The notes: generated by a model not told the origin, from the letters alone. Positions 35,287-44,890 are shown, counted from the first letter of the stretch. The stretch is 64,000 bases of DNA from an uncultured Clostridia bacterium (GCA_949282385.1 CASDOP010000001.1:186001-250000), one strand, 5' to 3'. Made by a program: numbers and translations.

Positions 35287-37464
35287 TTACTTTTTTTCGC
35301 CTGCCGCAGAGACAGTTCCTGCGTTCTTCGCCGCAGCCACAGCCTCGTAATCGAAAGTATCTATAATTTGCAAAGCCTTTTCGGGCGGCAATGACCTGCC
35401 TATAAGCCAACCCTGAATTATGTCGCAACCGAGAACCTGCAACATATCAAATTCCTGCGTAGTTTCTACTCCTTCGCAGATTGTCGTGCAATCTATTAAT
35501 TTCGCAATGTTGGTAATAAATTTTATGATTGCCTGGCTGGTCTTATCCTTGCATATGCCCTGCACGAAGCCCTTATCGATTTTTATGCTCGAAACGGGCA
35601 ACTTTTTGATATACAGCAGGGACGAGTATTCCGTTCCGAAATCGTCGAGATGAATAGAAATCCCGTTATCTTTCAGAATTTTAAGCTTTTCGAGAGTTTC
35701 GTCGAAGTTGCTCATCAAGAAGCTTTCTGTAATTTCAACGCACACGGAACCGGGTTTAAGGTTGTGTTTTTTGTAAATATTGAGGAATGTTTCGGTAAAT
35801 CCCGCCTGCATGAGCTGCACGGGCGAAACATTAAGCGAAACGCGAACGTTTTTGTCTTCTACCTGCTTTGCAAAGCTCATGCCGGTATTGAAAATGAAAT
35901 CGCCGAGCTGAACCATAGCGCCCGTTCTTTCCGCATAAGAAATGAACGAAAATGTATCTACGCTGACATCCCAATTCTTTTTGACGCGCAAAAGCGCTTC
36001 GAAACCTTCAATTCTGCCCTCTTTAATATTGTACTGAGGCTGATATTCCATCTCGAACGCGCCGTCTTCAAGCATCTTTTTAACGTCAAACTTGATGAAA
36101 TATTTGGCATAAACGCTCTTCTGCGTTTCGTGATAAACGAGATAATCTGCCACCTTGGAATCGAGTACGCGCTGCAAAGCTGCCTCTGCCGCCTGCATTG
36201 CATAATCAAAATCGCCCGAGGGCATAGTCGCGTCGCACATGGCAAAGCCGCATTTCGTCTCTATCGTGAAAAGGTTATCTTCGAGTTTAATCGGCTGGTT
36301 GAGATATTCGATTACCTCGTCCATGGCAGCAACCAAACCGTTAAGCCGCTGACCGTCGGGGCAGGCGACACCTATTCTTCCCGTGTCGAGTTCATATGCA
36401 AACTCAAATTTAGTTTTAGCCCTTTCGACCAGCGAACGCTGAATTCTCAGCGACATATCCTTGCCGAAAAGCGCGCCGATTTTCTGAAGATTTATTATAT
36501 AAATTATACCGATGAGCGTACGTTTGCCGCGGTGAACGAAATCGTTATAAGCGCCCGAAAGCGAAACTCTTACCTTTTCCGCCGCACCCGAAGCCCCTAC
36601 AGCTGCAGGAATGTTGACCGTCGAACCGACAGAATTCTTTATTTCGTCGCCGCAGACGGAATATTTTCCGTCCGCTCTCTTGTTTACTGTGAACGAGAGA
36701 GCTTTTTGTCCGTTTGCGCCGTTTATAGTTATAAGGTTATAACCGTGATTGTCGAACTTTGAAATATCGAAATCGAGCTGGTTGAGCGAACCGAAATCCG
36801 AACGGAATTTATGATTATACTTGACGACGTTGTTGTCGCCGTCAACCGTGAAACGGTAACAATGTTTTGCGATAGACATATGCCCGCCCGCCCAATTGAC
36901 GTAAAAAATGAATACGCCGAGGACGAACACGCCGCAAACTATAAGAAAAACGACTGTATTTGCAATAAGCCCGTCTATTTCCGTCTGACGAGATTGGAAA
37001 TTATCCACTACGCCTATGAAATATGCACCTTCCAGGCGGGAAGCGCTGAAAATATACGGCGTGCCGTTCATTTCAAAAACACAGGGCGAGGAATACGTTA
37101 TGCCGTAATCGCCAAGATTGCCCTCAAGGATCCAGCCGTCGCCCACTATTCTTCCCGAGCTTGCCTCCGTAAACAGCACGCATCCGTCGCCGTGAATGTT
37201 GCCCGCCAGGTAGTTTTTAAGCTCGAGCTGAACGCTCTCGTCGGCATACTCCGCATTCTCGCCGAGCACGGTGCGAGCGCCTTCGGCAACGTCCGCCGCA
37301 ATTTCGCTGCGTTCGGCATAAACTTCGGCATAAACCTGAGATATGTAAGCATTTAAAATCAATATTCCGCACACAACCTCTATAATTATGATAAGCAAAG
37401 CGGATATGAGCGCTTTAAGCATGGTTGAGTTGTCTACTTTGCGGAAGATTTTAGATTTTCCCAC
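35287..37464 (-). CDS. c-di-GMP phosphodiesterase (EAL) with membrane sensor
   Basis: Two membrane segments (about 18-40 and 167-190) enclose a sensor region of about 125 residues outside the cell. A degenerate GGDEF domain follows (no GGDEF; ELDTG at 359-363). The EAL domain (about 455-710) has every catalytic residue: E489 (EAL), N545, E577, D607-D608 (DDFG), K628, E664 (EGVE) and Q684. It should hydrolyse c-di-GMP to pGpG. The start is GTG with GAGGAAA upstream. Its own promoter lies at 37513-37540. Confidence 0.95.
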   Translation of the reverse strand: MGKSKIFRKVDNSTMLKALISALLIIIIEVVCGILILNAYISQVYAEVYAERSEIAADVAEGARTVLGENAEYADESVQLELKNYLAGNIHGDGCVLFTEASSGRIVGDGWILEGNLGDYGITYSSPCVFEMNGTPYIFSASRLEGAYFIGVVDNFQSRQTEIDGLIANTVVFLIVCGVFVLGVFIFYVNWAGGHMSIAKHCYRFTVDGDNNVVKYNHKFRSDFGSLNQLDFDISKFDNHGYNLITINGANGQKALSFTVNKRADGKYSVCGDEIKNSVGSTVNIPAAVGASGAAEKVRVSLSGAYNDFVHRGKRTLIGIIYIINLQKIGALFGKDMSLRIQRSLVERAKTKFEFAYELDTGRIGVACPDGQRLNGLVAAMDEVIEYLNQPIKLEDNLFTIETKCGFAMCDATMPSGDFDYAMQAAEAALQRVLDSKVADYLVYHETQKSVYAKYFIKFDVKKMLEDGAFEMEYQPQYNIKEGRIEGFEALLRVKKNWDVSVDTFSFISYAERTGAMVQLGDFIFNTGMSFAKQVEDKNVRVSLNVSPVQLMQAGFTETFLNIYKKHNLKPGSVCVEITESFLMSNFDETLEKLKILKDNGISIHLDDFGTEYSSLLYIKKLPVSSIKIDKGFVQGICKDKTSQAIIKFITNIAKLIDCTTICEGVETTQEFDMLQVLGCDIIQGWLIGRSLPPEKALQIIDTFDYEAVAAAKNAGTVSAAGEKK

Positions 37465-37512
37465 AGTTTTCCTCGCTTTATCGCAATAGCTTGATTATAA
37501 TAATACATTTTA

Positions 37513-37540
37513 TATTATAACAGGCTTTTGAGCGTTGTCA
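37513..37540 (-). promoter_or_regulatory. Promoter of the EAL operon
   Basis: On the minus strand TTGACA (37535-37540), 16 bp, TATAAT (37513-37518). Confidence 0.75.
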
Positions 37541-37594
37541 AGATTGTTTTTCAAAACCGACACAACAAAAACCGCATAAAATTGTTTTAAATAC

Positions 37595-37620
37595 AAAAAA
37601 CCCGCGCAAAAAAGCGCGGG
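37595..37620 (-). terminator. spo0A terminator
   Basis: On the minus strand CCCGCGC, T6 loop, GCGCGGG, then T6. Lies directly after the spo0A stop. Confidence 0.93.
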
Positions 37621-37636
37621 ATTTGAGAATTTAATT

Positions 37637-38407
37637 TCAAATAAGGTCTTCAAGAATGAGTTTATCCGCCACGAGTGCGATAAATTCGGAATTTGTCGGT
37701 CTTTCGCTGCCTATGTACACGCGCACGCCGAATATGGCGTTTATGGCGTCCACCCTTCCCCTGTTCCAGGCAACTTCGATGGCATGTCTTATAGCTCTTT
37801 CAACTTTGCTCGCGCTCGTATCGAACTTTTTGCCGATATTCGGATAGAGTTCCTTGGTTACGTTATTGATTATCGAAGGATTTTCGATAGCCATTTTTAT
37901 TCCCTCCCGAAGGTACTGATAACCTTTAATGTGAGGCGGAATGCCTATCGAAATGAAAATGTTGCTTATCTTCTCGTCGAGCGAAGCAACCCTGCGCTTG
38001 TCGCGCACCTCGGAAGAAACGTTGTAAGCAGGAGCTGTTTCATTGAGAATGTCGCCTATTCTCTGCGCAATGTTTTCTGCGGAAACGGGCTTTACAAAGT
38101 AGTATTTTGCCCCGCGCGCAATAGCGGAATTAACCATTTTATCGTCCCCGAAATTAGAAACGACGATAACGCTGCACGGCAACTTGTTCTGACGTATGTA
38201 ATCCATCACTCCGAAACCGTCCGTTCCGCTCAGAACGAGGTTGAGAATGACAACGTCTGGCTTAAACTGATTGATAAAACTAATTCCTACGTTGCCGTTT
38301 GCGCTTACTCCGCAAACGTTGAATGAAACATCAGCGTCAAAATATGACTTTAATTCCGATAAAAAGTCCTCACTGCTGTCCAAAATTACAATATTGATGG
38401 TTTTCAT
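37637..38407 (-). CDS. spo0A: Spo0A response regulator with Asn at the phosphorylation site
   Basis: Master regulator of sporulation and stationary-phase programmes. The C-terminal DNA-binding domain (about 145-256) is unmistakable: IPPHIKGYQYLREGI, VTKELYPNIGKKFDT, SKVERAIRHAIEVAWNRG and PTNSEFIALVADKL. The receiver domain (1-125) is altered: where Spo0A has the phospho-acceptor D56, this protein has N56 (codon AAC at 38242-38240), and the acidic pair is D10-S11 instead of Asp-Asp. The conserved Lys (FVKPVS) and Ser/Thr (VVSNF) remain. It should bind 0A boxes but cannot be phosphorylated on Asp in the usual way. Confidence 0.95.
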   Translation of the reverse strand: MKTINIVILDSSEDFLSELKSYFDADVSFNVCGVSANGNVGISFINQFKPDVVILNLVLSGTDGFGVMDYIRQNKLPCSVIVVSNFGDDKMVNSAIARGAKYYFVKPVSAENIAQRIGDILNETAPAYNVSSEVRDKRRVASLDEKISNIFISIGIPPHIKGYQYLREGIKMAIENPSIINNVTKELYPNIGKKFDTSASKVERAIRHAIEVAWNRGRVDAINAIFGVRVYIGSERPTNSEFIALVADKLILEDLI

Positions 38408-38441
38408 ATATTTTTCGCTCCGCTTGCTAATTTGTAAAATA

Positions 38442-38470
38442 ATTATAGTATGCTATTTTGTAAAAGTAAA
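38442..38470 (-). promoter_or_regulatory. spo0A promoter
   Basis: On the minus strand TTTACT (38465-38470), 17 bp, TATAAT (38442-38447). No clear 0A box overlaps it. Confidence 0.65.
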
Positions 38471-38547
38471 GCGGTTTTGTAAAAAATATAAATTATTTTC
38501 AATATTAATTTTGTACAATAATAGGTTATTTTGTCATAAATTGTCGA

Positions 38548-40128
38548 TTAGTCCGCAGTAATCAGGTCGACGTATTCGTCGTAACTTACGTTTTTATCGA
38601 AGGTTTTGACGCCGTTAATCTCTATAATTCGGTTTGCAACGGTATTCATAAGTTCCTGGTCGTGCGAGGTGAAAAGCATGCAACCCCTGAAATTCTTCAT
38701 GCCGTTATTCAATGCGGTAATGGACTCGAGATCGAGATGGTTGGTAGGCTCGTCGAAGATGAGAAAATTTCCGCCTTCAAGCATCATTTTAGCGAGCATA
38801 CATCTTACCTTTTCGCCGCCCGAAAGCACCTTCGCCTGCTTAAGCGCTTCTTCGCCGGAGAACAACATTCTGCCGAGCCATCCGCGGAGATATTCTTCGT
38901 AATGGTCGGAAGAAAACTGACTGAGCCACTCGACGAGATTGAGTTCGCACCCCTGGAAAAATTCGTTGTTGTTTTCAGGGAAATATGAAGTCTGAATGGT
39001 CTTGCCCCATCTTATTACGCCTGCATCGGGCTGAACCTTGCCCATGATAACGTCGTAAAGCATGGAAATTGTAGTTGACTTATCGCTCACTATACCGATT
39101 TTTTCGTTTTTCTGCACAGTGAAAGAGATATTCGTAAAGTATCCTTTTTTGGTAAGCCCCTCCACCATAAGAATATCGTTGCCGATTTCCTTTTCGTATT
39201 TGAAATCGATATAGGGATATTTTCTGAGCGAAGGTTTGAAATCGCTTATAGTAAGTTTTTCGAGTTCTTTCTTTCTGGACGTCGCTTGTCTGGATTTTGA
39301 AGCGTTCGCCGAGAACCTTGCAATGAATTCCTGCAGCTCCTTGGCTCTTTGCTCATTCTTCTTGTTCTGATCTCTCTGCTGACGGGCAAGCAACTGGCTG
39401 GTTTCGTACCAGAAATCATAGTTGCCAGGCATCATATTTATTTTACCGTAATCAACGTCGCAGATGTGCGTGCAGACCTTATTGAGGAAGTGTCTGTTGT
39501 GCGATACGATGATTATCGTATTTTCAAAATCGAGCAGATAGTTTTCCAACCAGCGCACAGTTTTTATATCGAGGTTGTTTGTAGGTTCGTCCAGAAGGAG
39601 AATGTCGGGATTGCCGAAGAGAGCCTGCGCAAGCAGAACCTTGACTTTTCTCTTGGCATCGAGGTCAGCCATCATGGTTTCGTAAAGATCTTCGCCGATA
39701 TCGAGAGCGGAAAGAAGCGTCTGGGCTTCATATTCTGCTTCCCAACCGCCGAGCTCGGCAAATTCGCTTTCAAGTTCGGATGCGCGAACGCCGTCCGCCT
39801 CGCTGAAATCTTCTTTTGCATAGAGAGCATCTTTTTCGTCCATTATCTGAACGAGCCTTTTGTGTCCGAGCATTACGGCGCGGATGACCGTTACGTTGTC
39901 GAACGCATTCTGGTTCTGCTGAAGCACGGACATTCTCTCCGTCTTGTCCATGGAAACGTCGCCCTTATTGGGTTCGACCTCGCCGCTCAAAATCTTTAAA
40001 AATGTCGATTTGCCGGCGCCGTTTGCGCCGATAATGCCGTAACAGTTGCCTTTGGTAAATTTTAAATTTACGTCTTCAAAAAGTTTTTTGCCGCCGTACT
40101 GCAAAGAAACGTTATTAACCTGTAACAT
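38548..40128 (-). CDS. ABC-F family ATP-binding protein
   Basis: Soluble twin-ATPase protein of the kind that acts on the ribosome (translation factor or antibiotic protection). Walker A motifs: GANGAGKST (about 35-43) in the first domain and GIVSDKSTT in the second, the latter degenerate. Walker B: ILLLDEPTNNLD and FLIFDEPTNHLD. The second domain has the LSGGEK signature; the first reads DLDAKRKVKV instead. The linker between domains (about 225-310) is charged. There are no membrane segments, so it is not a transporter. The YbiT/YkpA subgroup fits best. AACGGAGGT precedes the ATG. Confidence 0.92.
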   Translation of the reverse strand: MLQVNNVSLQYGGKKLFEDVNLKFTKGNCYGIIGANGAGKSTFLKILSGEVEPNKGDVSMDKTERMSVLQQNQNAFDNVTVIRAVMLGHKRLVQIMDEKDALYAKEDFSEADGVRASELESEFAELGGWEAEYEAQTLLSALDIGEDLYETMMADLDAKRKVKVLLAQALFGNPDILLLDEPTNNLDIKTVRWLENYLLDFENTIIIVSHNRHFLNKVCTHICDVDYGKINMMPGNYDFWYETSQLLARQQRDQNKKNEQRAKELQEFIARFSANASKSRQATSRKKELEKLTISDFKPSLRKYPYIDFKYEKEIGNDILMVEGLTKKGYFTNISFTVQKNEKIGIVSDKSTTISMLYDVIMGKVQPDAGVIRWGKTIQTSYFPENNNEFFQGCELNLVEWLSQFSSDHYEEYLRGWLGRMLFSGEEALKQAKVLSGGEKVRCMLAKMMLEGGNFLIFDEPTNHLDLESITALNNGMKNFRGCMLFTSHDQELMNTVANRIIEINGVKTFDKNVSYDEYVDLITAD

Positions 40129-40140
40129 TCATACCTCCGT

Positions 40141-41901
40141 TTATCTGGCAAACTGGCTGTTATACAGCTCGCTGTAAAAACCGCCCTGAGCTATCAGTTG
40201 GTCATGCGTGCCTTGTTCTATTATGTTTCCGTTTTTCATGACGAGAATTTTATCTGCTTCCTTAATAGTTGAAAGCCTGTGCGCAACGATAAAGCTCGTT
40301 CTTCCCTTCATCATGCTGGCAAACGCACTCTGTATGCGCATTTCCGTGCGCGTATCTATGGAGGACGTCGCCTCGTCGAGAATTAACATTGGCGGCAGGC
40401 AGAGCATTACTCTCGTTATGCAGAGAAGCTGTTTCTGTCCCTGAGAGAGATTGCCGCCATCCTCGCCTATTACGGTATCGTATCCGTCTTTAAGCTGAAG
40501 AATAAAGTTATGCGAATGAGCCGCTTTTGCCGCCGCAACCACCTCTTCGTCGGTCGCGTCGGGCTTGCCCATTACTATATTTTCCCTTATTGTGCCGCTT
40601 TTAAGCCAGGTATCCTGCAAAACCATGCCGTAATTTGCGCGAAGAGAATGACGGGTAACTTTCTGTGTGTCGTTTCCGTCAACGGTAATTCTGCCTTCGT
40701 CCGGGTCGTAAAAGCGCATAAGAAGGTTAATGAGCGTGGTTTTTCCGCAGCCCGTAGGACCTACAATGGCTATTCGCTGTCCCGCATCGGCGGAGATGTT
40801 AAGACCAGTTATGAGCTTGACTTCGGGATTATAAGAAAAACTGAGATTTTCAAACTTCACTTCTCCCTTTACGTCCTTAAGCTCTGCCGCGTCGAAAGCG
40901 TCGGGCGTCTGTGCGGGTTCGTCTATGAGTTCGCAAATTCTTGCAGCGCACGCAACCGCGTTCTGCAATTCGGTAACAACGCCGGAAATTTCGTTGAAAG
41001 GTTTCGTGTACTGGTTTGAATAGCTGAGCAGCGTTGTAAGTTTACCTACGGAAAACGCAACGGGCAGAGCCGCGGGATAAATGAGTGTGAGCGCGCCCGA
41101 GAGCGCAACCGCGGCATAAACAATGCTGTTTACAAATCGCGTGCAGGGGTTTGTGAGAGAAGAATAGAATATAGATTTGAGTGAGGCATTGGTAAGCCTT
41201 TCATTTATATCGTCAAACTTTTCTTTGTTGCATTCCTCGCGGTTAAAAGCCTTTACAACTTTGAGATTATCCGTCATCTCCTCTACAAACGCAGTCTGTT
41301 CACCGCGGATAACTGCGGCGCTTCTGAAAAGCGAGTAAGTGCGCGTTGCAATAAATTTTGCGACAAATAGAGAAAGCGGCGTTATGAAAAACACTATGAG
41401 CGCGATAATCCAGTTAAGCACGAGCATGAGAACGAGCGTGCCGAGTATCGTAAGCACGCCTGTAAACAGCTGCGTGAAACCCATTAGAAGACCGTCTGCA
41501 AACTGGTCGACGTCCGCTATATTTCTGCTGACGAGATCGCCGTACGAATGACTGTCGATATAACTTAAAGGAAGTTCCTGAATATGGCTGAACGCCGCAG
41601 ATCTGATGTCCTTTACGACGCCGTAAGTTATGCGGTTGTTTATTATATTCATCAACCACTGCGCAACGCAGGTCGCGGCAATTATTGCACCTAAAAGAAT
41701 GAATTTCTGCGTAATGCTTGCAAAATCGACCATCCCTGCGGAAATTATAAGGTCGATGGCATCACCGAATATTATGGGCGCGAGAAGATTGCCTGCAACG
41801 GAAACGAGCGCCAGAAACAGTGTGAGCGCAACCTGCCAGCGGTACGGTCTTAAAAGTGCGAGAATGTGACGATAAACCTGTTTTTTGGATATGTTAGCCA
41901 T
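40141..41901 (-). CDS. ABC exporter half-transporter, second subunit
   Basis: Type IV ABC exporter with six membrane helices (about 1-310) and an ATPase domain: Walker A GPTGCGKTT, Q-loop MVLQDTW, signature NLSQGQKQ and Walker B MLILDEATSSID. I start at the ATG at 41901, which has AAGGAGG upstream and overlaps the previous stop by 8 nt; a longer reading to 42009 would have no ribosome binding site. With 41894-43624 it forms a heterodimer of the BmrCD type. This subunit keeps the catalytic Glu after Walker B (DEA). Substrate unknown; multidrug or lipid export is typical. Confidence 0.93.
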   Translation of the reverse strand: MANISKKQVYRHILALLRPYRWQVALTLFLALVSVAGNLLAPIIFGDAIDLIISAGMVDFASITQKFILLGAIIAATCVAQWLMNIINNRITYGVVKDIRSAAFSHIQELPLSYIDSHSYGDLVSRNIADVDQFADGLLMGFTQLFTGVLTILGTLVLMLVLNWIIALIVFFITPLSLFVAKFIATRTYSLFRSAAVIRGEQTAFVEEMTDNLKVVKAFNREECNKEKFDDINERLTNASLKSIFYSSLTNPCTRFVNSIVYAAVALSGALTLIYPAALPVAFSVGKLTTLLSYSNQYTKPFNEISGVVTELQNAVACAARICELIDEPAQTPDAFDAAELKDVKGEVKFENLSFSYNPEVKLITGLNISADAGQRIAIVGPTGCGKTTLINLLMRFYDPDEGRITVDGNDTQKVTRHSLRANYGMVLQDTWLKSGTIRENIVMGKPDATDEEVVAAAKAAHSHNFILQLKDGYDTVIGEDGGNLSQGQKQLLCITRVMLCLPPMLILDEATSSIDTRTEMRIQSAFASMMKGRTSFIVAHRLSTIKEADKILVMKNGNIIEQGTHDQLIAQGGFYSELYNSQFAR

Positions 41902-43624
41902 TGTCTGCCACCTCCTTCTCGTACTGCGAATAATGAATTTCGCGATAAAGTTCGCAATTTTCAAGCAATTCTTCGTGCGTTCCCATTCCCACGAGGTTAC
42001 CTGCGTCAAGAACGAGAATTTTGTCCGCGCTTCTTATAGAGCTGGTTCGCTGCGAAACAATAAACACAGTGGGATTATAATCGAGGTTTCTTAAGTTGCT
42101 CCTCAATTTAGCGTCCGTAGCATAATCGAGCGCCGATGCGCTGTCGTCGAGAATGAGTATATCGGGACGCCTGACGAGCGCTCTCGCAATAGTGAGCCTC
42201 TGCCTCTGTCCGCCCGAGAAGTTCTTGCCTCCCTGTTCCACAACGGCGTCAAGTCCGCCGTCCTTGGAGGCAACGACATCCGAAGCGCACGCGCAATCGA
42301 CGGCTTTCATGATTTCTTCATCTGTCGCATCGGGATTGCCCCACTGCATGTTATCGCGTATAGTACCCTTAAAGAGTACAGCCCTCTGCGGCACGATGCC
42401 GCAGCAATTTCTCAACTTTTTGTCGTCCGCGCACGCAACATTGACGCCGTCGACGTATATGCTGCCCGCCGTAGCTTCATAAAAATGCGGTATGAGGTTG
42501 ACGAGCGTACTCTTGCCCGAACCTGTGCCGCCTATTATGCCTATCGTCTGACCCTTTTCGGCGGTAAAACTTATATCGCTCAACGCGTCGGCGCCGCCGT
42601 TCGCATAACGCGCGCACACGTTTTTGAACTCTATGTAGTGCGCGTCGTCCTTCTCGTCTCCATAAACAACCGATGGAACGGGCTGAATATCAAAAATTTC
42701 GTTAACTCTTCCCGCGCAGGCAAACGACTTGGTAACGGTTATGATGAGGTTCGCGAATTTGATTAGTTCGACGAGTATCTGCGCCATATAGTTATAAAGC
42801 GCGATAACCTCGCCCTGAGTGAGAGAACCGGAATTGACTTCAACAGCTCCGTAATAAATGAGAAGAATTGTTCCCACGTTAATGATTGCATATGTCAAAG
42901 GGTTCATCAACGCAGAAATCAAGCCGGCAAATTTCTGCGAAGAGCAGAGCGCGCCGTTTTTTGTATTGAAAGAATTGATTTCTTCCTCTTCTTTGCCGAA
43001 CGCGCGCAGCACTCTAGCCCCGACCAGAGTCTGCCTCGTTGCCGCAGTAACCTTATCGAGGTTTGCCTGCGACTTTTTGTAAAGCGGTATGGTTATGAGC
43101 ATAATTCCGAAAACCACGGCGCAGAGAACGGCAATGGTAATGGCGAAAATGCCGCCCGCAGCCACATTAATGCCGAATGCGAGAACCATCGCGCCGAAGA
43201 CAATAAAAGGCGAGCGCATAAATAACCTTAAAACGAGGTTAACGCCCGACTGGATCTGATTGACGTCGCTCGTCATTCTCGTTATCATGCGCGAAGTGCC
43301 TATGCCGTCTATCTGCGAATAGGAAAGAGACTGTATTTTTGCAAAGAGATCGCTTCTCAGTTCCTTGGCAAAGCCTACCGCACTCTTTGCGGCAAAATAC
43401 TGTGCGGAAACCGAACTTATAAGTCCCACAACGCCCAACGCAACGAGAAGAAGGCACATCCATACAACATACTGCGCACCTCTTCCTCCCGTAATGCCGT
43501 CATCTATAATAGATGCGACAATGAGCGGAACAATAAGCTCGAAGCAAGCTTCGAGCAACTTGAAAAAAGGCGCTAAAACACTTTGGATTTTGTAATGTCT
43601 TAAATATTTAAGTAGTTTTATCAT
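41894..43624 (-). CDS. ABC exporter half-transporter, first subunit (degenerate ATP site)
   Basis: First half of the heterodimeric exporter. Six membrane helices, then an ATPase domain with Walker A GGTGSGKST, signature FSGGQRQR and Walker B ILILDDSASALD. The residue after Walker B is Asp in place of the catalytic Glu, the usual mark of the degenerate site in such heterodimers. I choose the ATG at 43624: the -10 TATAAT ends 7 nt upstream, so the message is probably leaderless, and a longer form from 43660 would begin upstream of that promoter's start point. Confidence 0.92.
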   Translation of the reverse strand: MIKLLKYLRHYKIQSVLAPFFKLLEACFELIVPLIVASIIDDGITGGRGAQYVVWMCLLLVALGVVGLISSVSAQYFAAKSAVGFAKELRSDLFAKIQSLSYSQIDGIGTSRMITRMTSDVNQIQSGVNLVLRLFMRSPFIVFGAMVLAFGINVAAGGIFAITIAVLCAVVFGIMLITIPLYKKSQANLDKVTAATRQTLVGARVLRAFGKEEEEINSFNTKNGALCSSQKFAGLISALMNPLTYAIINVGTILLIYYGAVEVNSGSLTQGEVIALYNYMAQILVELIKFANLIITVTKSFACAGRVNEIFDIQPVPSVVYGDEKDDAHYIEFKNVCARYANGGADALSDISFTAEKGQTIGIIGGTGSGKSTLVNLIPHFYEATAGSIYVDGVNVACADDKKLRNCCGIVPQRAVLFKGTIRDNMQWGNPDATDEEIMKAVDCACASDVVASKDGGLDAVVEQGGKNFSGGQRQRLTIARALVRRPDILILDDSASALDYATDAKLRSNLRNLDYNPTVFIVSQRTSSIRSADKILVLDAGNLVGMGTHEELLENCELYREIHYSQYEKEVADNG

Positions 43625-43631
43625 TTTTAAA

Positions 43632-43705
43632 ATTATACCAAACGTTAAATAAAAAATCAAACGTAATTCAATTCGTTTGCAATTATTGTAAGCCTTTGGT
43701 AAAAT
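43632..43705. promoter_or_regulatory. Divergent pair of leaderless promoters
   Basis: Minus: TTGATT (43655-43660), 17 bp, TATAAT (43632-43637), then 7 nt to the ABC exporter ATG. Plus: TTGCAA (43677-43682), 17 bp, extended -10 TGG-TAAAAT (43700-43705), then 6 nt to the methyltransferase ATG. Neither gene has a Shine-Dalgarno. A dyad GTAAGCC/GGCTTAC (43688-43720) surrounds the plus promoter and start codon. Confidence 0.75.
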
Positions 43706-43711
43706 TATTTT

Positions 43712-44881
43712 ATGGCTTACGAGTTATACCTCAAAAAAAATGAAGAAAAGCGCATTGTTGCGGGACACAGCTGGGTGTACGCAAACGAAGTTGCGCGCAT
43801 TGAAAACAAAGATAAGAACGGCTCTCTCGCCACAGTTTATTCCAACGACGGAAGATATATAGGCAAGGGCTACATTAACCACGCCTCAAAAATTCTTGTT
43901 AGAATTTTTATACGCGGCAACGAAACCGACGACAGACAGCTCTATTTAAAGCGAATAAAATCCGCAGACGATTACCGCCGCAGACTGGGCTATGACAACT
44001 GCTACAGGATGGTCTTTGCAGAAGCCGACGATCTCCCCGCGCTCATTGTCGACCGTTACGGCGATGTTCTCGTAATGCAATGTCTTTCGCTCGGCATAGA
44101 CCAACGCAAAGAAATGATTGCGGACTGTCTCAACGAACTGTTTTCGCCGAAAGGAATTTACGAAAGGAGCGACGTCGCCGTAAGAAAAAAGGAAGGTCTT
44201 CCCGAATATAAGGGGCTTGTTTGCGGTCAGGTTGACGATTACGTCGAAATTACCGAAAACGGCTTAAAAATGCTCGTTGACGTCAAAAACGGTCAGAAAA
44301 CGGGATATTTTCTCGACCAGAAAGAAAACAGATTTGCCGTGCGCAGATACTGCAAGGGCGCAGAAGAAGTGCTTGACTGCTTCTGCAACAGCGGCGGTTT
44401 TTCCCTCAACGCGGCAACGGTTGCAAAAAACGTTACCGCCTGCGACATATCCCCCCTCGCTCTCAAAAACGTCAGCGACAACGCCGCGCTCAACGGCTTG
44501 AGCAACATAAAAACTTTGTGCGGAGACGTATTTGAATTGCTCAGGCAGTTCCGCAAAGACGGGAAAACTTTCGATACCGTCATACTCGACCCTCCCGCAT
44601 TCTGCAAGAGTGCCGACCAGGTTGCGGACGCATACCGCGGATACAGAGATATAAATATTTCCGCAATGAAAATTGTAAAAAGCGGAGGTTTTCTTATAAC
44701 CTGTTCATGCTCGCACTATATGACGATGCCTCTGTTTGAAAAGATGCTCATAGAGGCGGCAAGACAGTCCGGAAGAAAAGTCCGCTCTGCCGAAGTTAAA
44801 ACCCAGGCGCCCGACCACCCAGCACTTTTGTGCGCCGAGGAAACTCAATACTTAAAATTTTTTGTTTTGCAGATAATCTGA
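43712..44881 (+). CDS. Class I SAM-dependent rRNA methyltransferase, RlmI-like
   Basis: Probable 23S rRNA (cytosine-5)-methyltransferase. An N-terminal PUA-like domain (about 1-80, GHSWVYANEV) precedes an EEHEE-type domain and the Rossmann methyltransferase part. Visible motifs are KTGYFLDQKENR (about 196-207), FCNSGGFSLNA (SAM-binding motif I), and DPPAFCK (motif IV), with CSCSHY as the motif carrying the catalytic Cys. The length of 389 residues is typical. The gene starts within 6 nt of its -10 box. It is flanked by a terminator. Confidence 0.93.
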   Translation: MAYELYLKKNEEKRIVAGHSWVYANEVARIENKDKNGSLATVYSNDGRYIGKGYINHASKILVRIFIRGNETDDRQLYLKRIKSADDYRRRLGYDNCYRMVFAEADDLPALIVDRYGDVLVMQCLSLGIDQRKEMIADCLNELFSPKGIYERSDVAVRKKEGLPEYKGLVCGQVDDYVEITENGLKMLVDVKNGQKTGYFLDQKENRFAVRRYCKGAEEVLDCFCNSGGFSLNAATVAKNVTACDISPLALKNVSDNAALNGLSNIKTLCGDVFELLRQFRKDGKTFDTVILDPPAFCKSADQVADAYRGYRDINISAMKIVKSGGFLITCSCSHYMTMPLFEKMLIEAARQSGRKVRSAEVKTQAPDHPALLCAEETQYLKFFVLQII

Positions 44882-44890
44882 ATAAATTAT

